44,830 bases of DNA from Spirochaetes bacterium GWF1_51_8 (GTDB lineage Bacteria > Spirochaetota > Brevinematia > Brevinematales > GWF1-51-8), in NCBI GenBank assembly GCA_001829415.1, contig MIBE01000050.1, positions 1 to 44,830 on the forward strand. The letters run 5' to 3'. A program made the position numbers and the translations under genes. Position 1 is the first letter of the stretch. Each line of letters opens with the position of its first letter. Shown here piece by piece: positions 37,867 through 44,830 of this stretch. The notes under the pieces are model-generated. The model worked only from the letters and a program-made list of their open reading frames with translations, searched no databases and was not told the origin of the DNA.

Positions 37867-37886
37867 AATACTCCGAACGGGGTATT
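37867..37886. repeat. Palindrome AATACTCC-N4-GGGGTATT, copy B
   Basis: Same 8-bp stem as copy A with one G:T pair, one base after the stop codon of the DUF4105/barrel gene. Copies A and B sit in opposite orientation at the two outer ends of a divergent gene pair. Confidence 0.65.
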
Positions 37887-37943
37887 GTGAAACGAATATG
37901 GGCGCGATAAACTATTCCTGTAAAACGAGGTGCATCAAATAGA

Positions 37944-38000
37944 TTAGGAAATTTTCTGTAGAAGAAAGGCGGGAATTGATTCTACAGAAAAATTTCTTAA
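37944..38000. repeat. Imperfect inverted repeat with 20-base arms
   Basis: Left arm TTAGGAAATTTTCTGTAGAA (37944-37963) and right arm TTCTACAG...TTTCTTAA (37980-38000) are reverse complements apart from one mismatch and one extra base, around a 16-base loop. It could be a long hairpin in RNA or the ends of a tiny mobile element. No coding content. Confidence 0.65.
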
Positions 38001-38010
38001 ACGTTTAGTG

Positions 38011-38036
38011 AACCGTCCTGAAAGGGGCGGTTTTTT
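38011..38036 (+). terminator. Intrinsic terminator
   Basis: 8-bp stem AACCGTCC/GGGCGGTT (one G:T pair) followed by TTTTTT. It lies between the inverted repeat and the YjbR promoter and would end transcripts from the DUF4105/barrel gene. Confidence 0.7.
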
Positions 38037-38063
38037 GTTTTTTCAGCCCCTTCACGGTATAAT
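38035..38063 (+). promoter_or_regulatory. Predicted promoter of the YjbR-family gene
   Basis: TTGTTT at 38035-38040 (overlapping the terminator's T-run), a 17-base spacer and perfect TATAAT at 38058-38063. Confidence 0.5.
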
Positions 38064-38091
38064 ATCCCGGAGTATGAAAGCGGAGGATAAG

Positions 38092-38454
38092 ATGGACTTG
38101 CCGGAATTGCGCGATATCTGCCTGAGTCATCCTGGGAGCGCCGAAGGGATGCCGTTCGGGCCGGAAGTGCTGGTCTACAAGGCCGGATCGAAGATTTTCG
38201 CCATCCTCTCGGAGACGGACGGGGTCGCGAGTATCTCGCTCAAGTGCGATCCGTATATCGCCCAGCATCTCCGTGAGACCTATCCGTCGGTACAGCCGGG
38301 TTATCACCTGAATAAGAAGCATTGGAATACGATAGTGTCGGACGGTACGGTGCCGGATGAGGAGATAGTGAAGATGATCGGTCATTCCTACGGCCTGATC
38401 CTGAAAAGCCTGCCCCGCGCCGAACGGGAAAAAATACCGCGTTCGGGAAAATAA
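38092..38454 (+). CDS. MmcQ/YjbR-family protein
   Basis: A 120-residue protein from ATG 38092, chosen over 38074 because GGAGG (38082-38087) precedes it. The sequence follows the YjbR/DUF419 pattern: LRDICLSHPGSAEGMPFGPEVLVYKAGSKIFAIL, SISLKCDPYIAQHLRETYPSVQPGYHLNKKHWNTI, then a helix ending LILKSLPRAER. The family has a DNA-binding-like fold (CyaY-like) but no settled function. It stands alone between a terminator and the convergent PilZ-like gene. Confidence 0.9.
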   Translation: MDLPELRDICLSHPGSAEGMPFGPEVLVYKAGSKIFAILSETDGVASISLKCDPYIAQHLRETYPSVQPGYHLNKKHWNTIVSDGTVPDEEIVKMIGHSYGLILKSLPRAEREKIPRSGK

Positions 38455-38466
38455 TCCTTCCGTTCG

Positions 38467-38952
38467 TTATTTCGCCTGCCCCTTATCGAAAAAAAACTCT
38501 ACTCCGAGGAATTTCTTATGCCTATCTTTGTAGTAACGGATAATTTTTCCGCGGAATGTGTTTTCCGGTGTCGGGTTTTCGGAGAGGTAACGGAATTCCG
38601 CGATTTTACCTTTATCTTCTTTATGAATCTCACCCCGGTAGTGCTTCTCCACTTCAAGAAATCCTCCGTTCGCTGAAAGATTTCTGATTAAACAGATTAA
38701 AGTCCGGCTTTCCAATTTCATTTTAACAAACCGGAAAACTTGAAAACTCTGGTTTGTACCATTTTCCTCAACCGGGAGGATTATTTGACTGTTAATCTCC
38801 GATTCATCAGAGGAAAGCGAGAAGTGAGGGCTTGTAACAGCATTTTCTACGAAAGAGTTGATACTTTGGCTTTTCCTCTCCTGCTCCATCGAGGGGGCGA
38901 AGCGGAAAACATCACTTTTTTCACCGAAAACGAGCGCTTTTAGAATATCCAT
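38467..38952 (-). CDS. PilZ-like domain protein
   Basis: The protein has 161 residues from ATG 38952 (AGGAGGAGACG leader; the ATG seven codons earlier is less likely). After about 60 variable residues comes a PilZ-like beta barrel: FVKMKLESRTLICLIRNLSANGGFLE holds the D/N-x-S-x-x-G element, and FRGKIIRYYKDRHKKFLGVEFF is the usual closing pair of strands. The N-terminal RxxxR of cyclic-di-GMP binders is not clear (Arg residues precede NLSANGG), so ligand binding is uncertain. A cyclic-di-GMP reader would fit the HD-GYP gene at 6006. Confidence 0.6.
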   Translation of the reverse strand: MDILKALVFGEKSDVFRFAPSMEQERKSQSINSFVENAVTSPHFSLSSDESEINSQIILPVEENGTNQSFQVFRFVKMKLESRTLICLIRNLSANGGFLEVEKHYRGEIHKEDKGKIAEFRYLSENPTPENTFRGKIIRYYKDRHKKFLGVEFFFDKGQAK

Positions 38953-39045
38953 CGTCTCCTCCTTTGCGTGCATTATTATGTCCGGGAGAAGTATAAATAT
39001 TGTCGGTTAAGGAGGAATTAGGATGGGGTTAAATGTTGAAAAAGG

Positions 39046-39843
39046 TTATTTCGATGTCTGATGAGCGGTCTGGTCTTCGCCGGGGAATTTGCCGGATTTC
39101 ACTTCGCCGATATACGCAGAAACAGCCTCGCTGAACGGCAGATAGAGATCGGCATAGCGCTTATTGTGCTTGAAGTTCGTGTCCGGGTCGAGACCGAGCA
39201 TGTCGGCGAGCACAAGCACCTGGCCGTCGGTAAAACGTCCGGCGCCGATCCCGATAGTCGGCACGCCGACTGAGTCGGTGACAGCCTTCGCGGCCTCTTC
39301 GGTCGTCCCCTCGATCACCATCGCGAATACCCCGGCTTTTTCCAGCGCGGCGGCGTCGTCGATCAGCTCCTTCGTTTCGCTGTCGGTCTTACCCGCGATC
39401 CGGTAGCCCGAACGGTTCACCGACTGCGGGAGAAGCCCGATATGCCCCATCACCGGGATGCCGAGGCCGGTCATCGCGCGGATAAGTTCGGAGCGTTCCT
39501 CGCCGCCCTCGAGCTTGACGGCGTTCGCGCCGGCTTCTTTCAGGAAACGCCCGGCGTTACGAATCCCTTCTTCCATCGACGCGCCGTAGCTCATGAACGG
39601 CATATCCGCGACCACCAGCGACTGCGGCGCGCCCCGGCGTACCGCATAGGTGTGATAGATCATCTGGTCGACAGTGACCGGCAACGTGTTGGGATAGCCC
39701 ATGATCGCCGTGCCGAGGGAATCGCCGACAAGGATGATATCCGTTCCGGCTTTTTCGAGTATCTTCGCGGAAAGGAAATCGTAGGCCGTGAGCATCGCGA
39801 GCTTGGTTTTTCCTTTTAAGGAGAGTATCTTCGATACCGTCAA
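39046..39843 (-). CDS. panB: 3-methyl-2-oxobutanoate hydroxymethyltransferase
   Basis: PanB makes 2-dehydropantoate from 3-methyl-2-oxobutanoate and methylene-tetrahydrofolate, the first step of pantothenate synthesis. The family signatures are complete: AMLTAYDFLSAKILEKAG, ILVGDSLGTAIMGYPNTLPV (metal-binding Asp), VVADMPFMSYG, AVKLEGG, VMGHIGLLPQS and TIGIGAG. TTG at 39843 is chosen because it gives 265 residues, the normal PanB length, and follows the upstream gene by 16 bases; longer readings overlap that gene. No panC or panD is in the window. Confidence 0.94.
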   Translation of the reverse strand: MTVSKILSLKGKTKLAMLTAYDFLSAKILEKAGTDIILVGDSLGTAIMGYPNTLPVTVDQMIYHTYAVRRGAPQSLVVADMPFMSYGASMEEGIRNAGRFLKEAGANAVKLEGGEERSELIRAMTGLGIPVMGHIGLLPQSVNRSGYRIAGKTDSETKELIDDAAALEKAGVFAMVIEGTTEEAAKAVTDSVGVPTIGIGAGRFTDGQVLVLADMLGLDPDTNFKHNKRYADLYLPFSEAVSAYIGEVKSGKFPGEDQTAHQTSK

Positions 39844-39859
39844 AATATTTATCCCGCCC

Positions 39860-40351
39860 TTACTTCGATTTTTTGGAAATGATCTTCCATTGCCCGTCGA
39901 ACTTGCGGAGGAGATAATCGACATAGACTTCGGAATAGGGTTTGTTCTGCGTCCCCGGCTCGTTGACAGGCTTGCCGGGCTTGAGAGAATAGTCGATCTT
40001 CATGCGCCATTTCGTATAGACGATCGCGAGGATATCGTTGTTGTTGGTATAGACTTCCTCTTTCAGTATCTCGAAGAATTCGATCTTCTGCGATTCCTGC
40101 ATAATGATCTTCAGCGCCTTAGCGTTCGTCTTGATCGTATCGATCGTCATCTGTGTGCGTTTCTTCTCGGATAGCTCGGTGATAGTCAGGAGCTGTTCGA
40201 AATCGCACATCGCGAGCATTTTATTCGCGGCTTTGACTACGCTGGTGGCGCTTGTGCCGTCATAGGGTACGGCTTCTTTGATCTTCACGAAGGCGAGCGC
40301 CGGGAGCAATGCGACCGCGCCGAGTATAATAAATAGTTTCTTAAAATTCAT
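39860..40351 (-). CDS. Exported protein, possibly NTF2-like
   Basis: A 163-residue protein with a signal or anchor (MNFKKLFIILGAVALLPALAF), then a helix-rich region with ANKMLAMCDFEQLLTITEL and a beta-rich end (NDILAIVYTKWRMKIDYSL, DYLLRKFDGQWKIISK). The ending 'DGQWKII' with preceding strands is typical of DUF4878/SnoaL-type NTF2-like exported proteins. Function unknown. It is followed after 16 bases by panB, probably co-transcribed, and is divergent from the 40470 gene. Confidence 0.65.
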   Translation of the reverse strand: MNFKKLFIILGAVALLPALAFVKIKEAVPYDGTSATSVVKAANKMLAMCDFEQLLTITELSEKKRTQMTIDTIKTNAKALKIIMQESQKIEFFEILKEEVYTNNNDILAIVYTKWRMKIDYSLKPGKPVNEPGTQNKPYSEVYVDYLLRKFDGQWKIISKKSK

Positions 40352-40407
40352 TTTCCTCTCCTTATAACCTTTTCTGTATTCTATGTATCGAATTTATTAC
40401 CAAAAAC

Positions 40408-40436
40408 TTGATTTTTCAAGCGGGTAATTATAAAGT
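40408..40436 (+). promoter_or_regulatory. Predicted promoter of the SurA-N-like gene
   Basis: TTGATT at 40408-40413, a 17-base spacer and TAAAGT at 40431-40436; AGGAG precedes the ATG at 40470. Confidence 0.55.
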
Positions 40437-40469
40437 ATTAGACTGAAAATCACAAACTAGGAGTTTTGT

Positions 40470-41228
40470 ATGTCAGAGAGCAAGAATAACAATATGGTCT
40501 TATTTATCATTATCGCCTTCGTAGTCGGAATCGGCGCGGGGGCTGGAGGAATGATGCTGTTCGGGGGCGCGGGCGGGCCCGGCGGTGCTGTTAAATCAGA
40601 TAAAATTTATATCCATCTCGCCAAGGCTTCCGAAGTCGGAGCCGATTGGCTGGTGAAGATCGACGACTACGCGATCTCGAAGTCCGAATTTAACGACCTC
40701 TTCACCCTGATAAAGAGCACTTCGCCCCAGTTCCAGAATATCACTCCCGAACAGGACGCCCAGTTGAAGTACCAGTACTTCGAGAGCCTGATCGACGAGT
40801 TTATCGTTACTCTTCAAGCTGTCAACAAGGGCAATATTGATATCAAGACCGCGAACCTGCTGATCGATCAGTCGGCGCGCCAGTCGATCTACACCCTTTT
40901 CCTCAAGAACAATATGCCTATCGAAAGCAGTTTCAATCCTACCGAGCAGGAGATCGAAGCGTTTTACCAGCAGTATAAGGACCAGTTCAAGCAGTCCGGT
41001 ATGAACGCCGAACAGATCAAGCAGGTGAGTGTCGAGAATATTAAGAAACTCAAGCTCCAGCAGTGGATGATGAGTTTCGTGACCCATATCAAGGAAGGAT
41101 ATAAGATCGAACGCAACTTCGACGCCTTGAAGGAACTCGGCATCTCCGAGATGGGAATGGGCGGCGGAATGCCCGGCGGCCAGCTTCTTCCCGGACAGGG
41201 CGGAATGCAGCCTTTGCCTAACCAGTAA
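40470..41228 (+). CDS. Membrane-anchored SurA-N/PpiC-like chaperone without PPIase domain
   Basis: The protein has 252 residues. An N-terminal helix (MVLFIIIAFVVGIGAGAGG) anchors it with the rest outside. WLVKIDDYAISKSEFNDLF opens the typical SurA/PrsA N-domain, and helices such as QYFESLIDEFIVTLQAVNKGN and PTEQEIEAFYQQYKDQF follow. The parvulin domain is missing, and a Gly/Met/Pro-rich tail (GMGGGMPGGQLLPGQGG) ends the protein. It may act as a periplasmic holdase. A strong terminator follows. Confidence 0.7.
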   Translation: MSESKNNNMVLFIIIAFVVGIGAGAGGMMLFGGAGGPGGAVKSDKIYIHLAKASEVGADWLVKIDDYAISKSEFNDLFTLIKSTSPQFQNITPEQDAQLKYQYFESLIDEFIVTLQAVNKGNIDIKTANLLIDQSARQSIYTLFLKNNMPIESSFNPTEQEIEAFYQQYKDQFKQSGMNAEQIKQVSVENIKKLKLQQWMMSFVTHIKEGYKIERNFDALKELGISEMGMGGGMPGGQLLPGQGGMQPLPNQ

Positions 41229-41245
41229 GAAAAATTTGATATGAT

Positions 41246-41273
41246 AAGGCCGTCGCGATGACGGCCTTTTTTT
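41246..41273 (+). terminator. Intrinsic terminator after the SurA-N-like gene
   Basis: 9-bp perfect stem AAGGCCGTC/GACGGCCTT with a 5-base loop and a T-run. Confidence 0.9.
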
Positions 41274-41342
41274 ATTGACGTAGACGTTAAAGATTCTATT
41301 CCGTTTTTTACGCGCTGTTGAAATCGAACTTGTAATCCATGC

Positions 41343-41371
41343 TTGACTAGATTTTATTATAGTGTTATATT
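41343..41371 (+). promoter_or_regulatory. Predicted promoter of the ART-type module
   Basis: TTGACT at 41343-41348, a 17-base spacer and TATATT at 41366-41371; AAGGAGG lies just before the ATG at 41399. Confidence 0.6.
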
Positions 41372-41398
41372 GATTATATACGATAAGGAGGCAAGATT

Positions 41399-41551
41399 AT
41401 GAAAGAAGAAGAAGCAAAAAAAATAATCGAATTGATAAAAGAGAATGCTGACAAAAATCTTGATACTGAAAAAAAACTCAATCTGTTTTTAAATTCAACG
41501 GGGTTTTACGATAAGGATGGACATCTGAAGGTAGAGATAAAAAATGTATAA
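41399..41551 (+). CDS. Small ORF of 50 residues, candidate antitoxin of the ART-type module
   Basis: The product is a 50-residue charged peptide, MKEEEAKKIIELIKENADKN then LDTEKKLNLFLNSTGFYDKD, ending HLKVEIKNV. It has an own promoter and AAGGAGG leader, and its stop overlaps the ATG of the next gene in ATGTATAA (8 bases), so the two are translationally coupled. Size, charge, AT-rich DNA and tight coupling fit an antitoxin or immunity partner. No family recognised. Strongly AT-rich compared with the surrounding genes. Confidence 0.6.
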   Translation: MKEEEAKKIIELIKENADKNLDTEKKLNLFLNSTGFYDKDGHLKVEIKNV

Positions 41552-42155
41552 ATCGCTTCCTTCTTTTATTCTCGCTTTTCACGGTTGTGATGAATCGGTG
41601 AAACAGAAAGTATTAAATAGTAAGGAAAGGTTAAATCACAGCAAAAACGACTATGATTGGTTAGGTCACGGAATCTATTTTTGGGAAAATGATCCTGAGC
41701 GGGCTATCGAATATGCTGAACTTCTTGCAAAGCATCCTGAAAGAACTAAGGGTAGAATTACTCAACCAGCGGTAATAGGCGCGGTTATTGATTTAGGAAG
41801 ATGTTTAAATCTCGTTGAATCTCATTCTTTGAAAATTGTTAAGGAAGCATTTGTAAACCTAAAACAAAAAATGTATGAGTACCATAAGGAATTACCAAAC
41901 AATCAAGCTGTTCAAGGAAAAACGGATTTATTACTGAGAGAGTTAGACTGTCTTGTATTCGAATATATACATGAGAACAATTCTATTCATCAAGAGTTCG
42001 ATTCTGTTAGAGGCGTGTTTTGGGAAGGAGAAGAATTATATCCTTCTGCCGGCTTTAAAGAAAAAAACCATATTCAAATCTGTGTAAGAAATCCAAATTG
42101 TATAAAGGGTTATTTTGATCCTCTTGATCCGGTACCGGAGTATTCGATCCCTTAA
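41544..42155 (+). CDS. ADP-ribosyltransferase-fold protein (PARP/DUF3990-like), putative toxin
   Basis: The protein has 203 residues. ILAFHGCDESVKQKVL carries the first-strand His (H of an H-Y-E triad), YDWLGHGIYFWENDPERAIEYA is the PARP/DUF3990-type second motif with Tyr and the following helix, and FDSVRGVFWEGEELYPSAGF with HIQICVRNPNCIKGYF could supply the Glu and last strand. I know similar sequences only as uncharacterised bacterial proteins. It is coupled to a 50-residue ORF, has AT-rich DNA, its own promoter and a terminator, and sits beside dnaA. Toxin activity on protein or nucleic acid is inferred from fold and layout. Confidence 0.65.
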   Translation: MYKSLPSFILAFHGCDESVKQKVLNSKERLNHSKNDYDWLGHGIYFWENDPERAIEYAELLAKHPERTKGRITQPAVIGAVIDLGRCLNLVESHSLKIVKEAFVNLKQKMYEYHKELPNNQAVQGKTDLLLRELDCLVFEYIHENNSIHQEFDSVRGVFWEGEELYPSAGFKEKNHIQICVRNPNCIKGYFDPLDPVPEYSIP

Positions 42156-42182
42156 TAAAAGGGCGTTAAAGAGCAAAAGTAT

Positions 42183-42211
42183 AAAAAAACCCCGCGTCGA
42201 GCGGGGCTTTT
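42183..42211. terminator. Bidirectional terminator between the ART module and dnaA
   Basis: A-tract, CCCCGC/GCGGGG stem with GTCGA loop and T-tract. It works in both directions between the convergent genes ending at 42155 and 42242. Confidence 0.85.
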
Positions 42212-42241
42212 CATTGGATAAAGGTTTGGTTGTAATCCGCA

Positions 42242-43585
42242 CTACTTCTGCGCCGAGTTGTAGAACTGGGAAATGATATCCTCGATCTCCCGTTTGACCT
42301 TCTTACGGCTCTTGAGAAGCCCGTTGATCTTCTGGGAAGACCGCATGACCGTAGTGTGAGCTTTCCCTCCGAAAAACTGCCCGATTTCGGTGAGCGAGAG
42401 CGAGGTGTATTCCGTGGCGAGATACATTGCGATCTGCCTCGGGTAGGTGATACTTTCCATCCGTTTCGGCGACTTTAGGTCGTTGATACTGACGCTGAAG
42501 AACTTGCTGACCACTTTCTGGATTTCCGTGATCGTCAGGTTTTTCGGCGCTTCGGCCTTGATCTTGTCCCTCAGGATGTCCTTGGTCAGGTCGAGAGAAA
42601 TCTGTTTCTTCTTGAGGCTGGAATAGGCGATCACCTTAGTCAGCGACCCCTCGAGGGTGCGGATGTCGGTGTCGATATGGTTTGCGATATAGTCCATGAC
42701 GCTATCGGGTATGTCGATATTTTCTTCTTTCGCTTTTTCGAGCAGAATGGCCTTACGGGTCTCGTAGTCGGGTACCTTGATCTCCACAGTGAGACCCGAG
42801 TCGAAACGGGTACGGAGGCGCTCCTCGATGGCCTGGAGGCTCTTGGGAGGCTGGTCGCACGCGAACACCATCTGTTTGCGGTCGTGAAAGAGCTCGTTGA
42901 ATGTGTGGAAAAGCTCGCTTAACGTGGACGCCTTGTTCTGGAGGAACTGGATGTCGTCCATCAGGAGGACGTCGATACTCCGGTACTTTTCGCGGAAACG
43001 GCTCTTACTGGACTGCTTGTCGTCGCGCACCGCTTCGACGAACTCGTTGGTGAAGGCTTCGCTTGTGATATAAAGGACTTTGGCTTCGGGATTATCCCCG
43101 ATAATCTTGTGGGCGATAGCGTGAAGGAGATGGGTTTTTCCGAGGGCGACGTTACCGTAGATGAAGAGGGGGTTGTAGCTTCCGCCGGGGAATTTAGCGA
43201 CGTTCAATGCCGCCGCGTGTGCGAAGTCGTTGGAGTTCCCCACGACGAAGTGTTCGAATGTGTACTTCGGGTTGAGGTTCATCGGGTAGACGGATTCGCT
43301 CTTTCGGGATTTCCCGCCGCGCTCCTTGATCTCGTTGAACGACTTCTCGTTGACAACCTCGATCCGGAACTGGTAGGGTTTCTCGAAAAGTGCCTTCGCG
43401 ATTCCCTGTGCAGTCATCAGGAAGTTTTCGACGAACCAGCCCTTGGTGAATTCGTCGGGGGCGCAGAGTACCAGGGTGTCGTCGTTGACAAGCTCCCGGA
43501 ATTCGATTTTACCCAGAATGGCGCTGTTCAATTGAGAATCGGTTGCTTTCGATAGCTCAGTGTAAATGCTCTGCCAAATTTCCAT
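42242..43585 (-). CDS. dnaA: Chromosomal replication initiator DnaA
   Basis: The protein has 447 residues from ATG 43585 (AGGAGAGGGG leader). The N-terminal domain (MEIWQSIYTELSK...) is followed by the AAA+ core: YTFEHFVVGNSNDFAHAAAL, Walker A GNVALGKTHLLHA, Walker B VLLMDDIQFL, sensor region ERLRTRFDSGLTVEI. The C-terminal helix-turn-helix ends in KAHTTVMRSSQKI, where family members normally read (R/K)DHTTV. Binding of ATP-DnaA to 9-mer boxes opens the origin. The upstream intergenic region is structured and AT-rich. The Asp-to-Ala change in the box-contacting motif may alter box preference. Confidence 0.97.
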   Translation of the reverse strand: MEIWQSIYTELSKATDSQLNSAILGKIEFRELVNDDTLVLCAPDEFTKGWFVENFLMTAQGIAKALFEKPYQFRIEVVNEKSFNEIKERGGKSRKSESVYPMNLNPKYTFEHFVVGNSNDFAHAAALNVAKFPGGSYNPLFIYGNVALGKTHLLHAIAHKIIGDNPEAKVLYITSEAFTNEFVEAVRDDKQSSKSRFREKYRSIDVLLMDDIQFLQNKASTLSELFHTFNELFHDRKQMVFACDQPPKSLQAIEERLRTRFDSGLTVEIKVPDYETRKAILLEKAKEENIDIPDSVMDYIANHIDTDIRTLEGSLTKVIAYSSLKKKQISLDLTKDILRDKIKAEAPKNLTITEIQKVVSKFFSVSINDLKSPKRMESITYPRQIAMYLATEYTSLSLTEIGQFFGGKAHTTVMRSSQKINGLLKSRKKVKREIEDIISQFYNSAQK

Positions 43586-43959
43586 ATCCCCTCTCCTGGA
43601 GTTATTAATGGATCCAAACCTTCCCCTGCATCTTAACGGAATAATTATAACCCGGGATGCAAGCTCCACGCAAAAAATAGTAATGTGCTTGCAGGGTAAG
43701 CAGTTAGGGGAGGCCGCTTTTTGAGCGGAATCATGTCCTCTAACTCCTTGTATGCTTAGGAGTTAACCGGACTGGGTATCTGCTTTCCCGGTAACGAGTT
43801 AACTTTTTTACAAAACACTCTTCCATGCCGTTTATTGCATTAAATCCGATAATTTCTTAAAATATATAGCTTTATGAACCCCGGCTGAATTCGATTCTTT
43901 ATGCACACTAACGCACAAGCTGTGCATTATTAATTTCGGAATAATGGAGAAATATTTTT
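43586..43959. other. dnaA-ribD intergenic region with hairpins and DnaA-box-like 9-mers, possible origin
   Basis: This 374-base gap between divergent dnaA and ribD has no gene. It contains TAACTCCT-N9-AGGAGTTA (43741-43765), a CCGCT/AGCGG hairpin near 43723, GTTAACCGG...CCGGTAAC, an AT-rich block (about 43800-43880), and two DnaA-box-like 9-mers in opposite orientation (TTATGCACA at 43899-43907, TGTGCATTA at 43921-43929) around the palindrome GCACAAGCTGTGC (43913-43925). This is what an origin often looks like, but only two boxes are seen, so a regulator site for ribD or dnaA is an alternative. Confidence 0.4.
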
Positions 43960-44830
43960 ATGTTTGAGAGGATTTATTTTGAGGAAGCGCTCACACTCGC
44001 CCGGACGGTCAAGGGAAAGACTTCTCCCAACCCCGCAGTAGGAGCGATTATCGTAAAAGACGATACTATTGTCGGACGCGGCGCCACGCGCAAGGCCGGC
44101 GAAGACCACGCCGAGGTGATCGCGATCCGTGAGGCCGGCTCCCGCTGCGCCGGCGCGGTGATGTATGTCACCCTCGAACCGTGCGTGGAGTATCCCGGGA
44201 AGCGGACTCCGTCCTGCGCCAAGGCCATCATCGCGTCGGGTATCAAGGGCGTCATCATCGGAATGCGCGATCCAAATCCGCATATCAACGGCAAGGGTAT
44301 CGCCACACTCGAAAGCGCCGGTATCAAAACAAAGGTTCTGCACGAGCGCGAGATGGAACTGCGCGAACTGAACGAGGATTTCTTCAAATATATCCGCACC
44401 GGCATCCCGTTTGTCTACGCGAAGTACGCGATGACCCTCGACGGGAATATCGCCACCGCGGACGGCGACTCGGTCTGGGTGTCGGGCGAGGAAAGCCTGA
44501 AATGGGTGCACGACTTCCGCAACCGGGTCGACGCGATCCTCGTGGGGTCGGGAACCGTGCTCCGCGACAACCCACGTCTCAATGTCCGTCTCGTACCGAA
44601 GATTAAAAATCCGCTCCGGATAATCCTCGATCCGTTGGGCGAAACACCGCCGGACGCGCATGTCATGTCCGACGAAGACCCGACCGTTTTTATCGTCTCG
44701 CCGGACGCGCCGAAGGAGTTCCTCGAGCTTTGCGGAAAATCCGGCAAACGCGCGGTGACGATGGCCGCGCCCTTCGATATGAAGGCGCTTGTCGCGAAGC
44801 TGGGCAAGGACGAAGGGATCGAATCGCTTT
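43960..44830 (+). CDS. ribD: RibD, riboflavin deaminase/reductase, 3'-truncated by window edge
   Basis: The frame is open from ATG 43960 to the window end (290 codons). The N-terminal deaminase domain shows TSPNPAVGAIIV, the zinc site HAE in GEDHAEVIAI, and EPCVEYPGKRTPSCAKAI. The reductase domain begins at about residue 145 (YAKYAMTLDGNIATADGDSVWVSG, VDAILVGSGTVLRDNPRL). RibD deaminates and reduces the pyrimidine intermediate of riboflavin synthesis. No FMN riboswitch could be recognised in the leader; the start is preceded by GGAG about 10 bases upstream. The usual ribE/ribBA/ribH neighbours would lie beyond the window. Confidence 0.95.
   Translation, partial: MFERIYFEEALTLARTVKGKTSPNPAVGAIIVKDDTIVGRGATRKAGEDHAEVIAIREAGSRCAGAVMYVTLEPCVEYPGKRTPSCAKAIIASGIKGVIIGMRDPNPHINGKGIATLESAGIKTKVLHEREMELRELNEDFFKYIRTGIPFVYAKYAMTLDGNIATADGDSVWVSGEESLKWVHDFRNRVDAILVGSGTVLRDNPRLNVRLVPKIKNPLRIILDPLGETPPDAHVMSDEDPTVFIVSPDAPKEFLELCGKSGKRAVTMAAPFDMKALVAKLGKDEGIESL

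Noticed and set aside
43586-43960. Possible FMN riboswitch before ribD
   Set aside because: None of the conserved RFN blocks could be found in the leader.

Overview
The window (about 44.8 kb, GC-rich coding DNA with AT-rich islands) comes from a diderm bacterium. It encodes an Omp85-type barrel protein, a DUF4105/barrel protein, many spirochaete-style lipoproteins with relaxed lipoboxes, cyclic-nucleotide and phosphorelay signalling, and housekeeping dnaA, ptsI, panB and ribD. Spirochaetota or a similarly deep diderm phylum is my best guess, but nothing here proves it. Promoters are easy to read: several genes start below TTGAnn-N16/17-TAnnnT boxes, so a sigma70-type consensus is in use.

Layout. 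(1) 1-8256: an apparent operon of a giant hybrid histidine kinase (cut by the left edge), a stand-alone receiver, a receiver-HD-GYP protein and an RlmI-type rRNA methyltransferase. A dihydroorotate-dehydrogenase-like gene converges on it. (2) 9310-11073: a membrane class III adenylate cyclase, then a scar. The scar is the C-terminal end of an IS transposase fused to a reversed N-terminal fragment that matches the beginning of the kinase at the window start. (3) 11299-18858: DUF486 membrane protein, QueG-like Fe-S protein, a PIN toxin module, a YD-repeat exported protein, a J-domain protein, a methyltransferase, an exported repeat protein, an Omp85-like barrel and an MNT/HEPN toxin-antitoxin pair whose HEPN gene is frameshifted. 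Both toxin-antitoxin modules lie at the 3' end of a host gene and are followed by a second, diverged copy of that gene's last codons. (4) 18871-23430: methyltransferase, a kinase with 21-residue coiled-coil repeats and a degenerate H-box, and PTS enzyme I.

(5) 23.7-30.8 kb is a protease/inhibitor island. It holds an exported HExxH metallopeptidase and, divergently, a sensor lacking any output domain in one apparent operon with two serpins (one cytosolic, one lipoprotein), followed by a caspase-like lipoprotein. The serpins have Arg-Gly and Lys-Gly at the predicted scissile position, which fits an Arg/Lys-specific caspase-clan (metacaspase-like) target. (6) 31.0-35.0 kb: GNAT, MBL hydrolase and three tandem paralogues of an unrecognised family with the core IDEAAR..GHNLDMLSKIY, then a lipoprotein. 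(7) 35.1-42.2 kb: DUF4105-barrel protein, YjbR, PilZ, PanB, exported proteins, and an AT-rich two-gene module of a 50-residue ORF plus an ADP-ribosyltransferase-fold protein. (8) 42.2-44.8 kb: dnaA, a structured AT-rich intergenic region that may be the origin, and ribD (cut by the right edge).

The most novel-looking items are the serpin/caspase island, the toxin modules with duplicated gene tails, the ART-type module, and the IDEAAR/GHNLD paralogue array.
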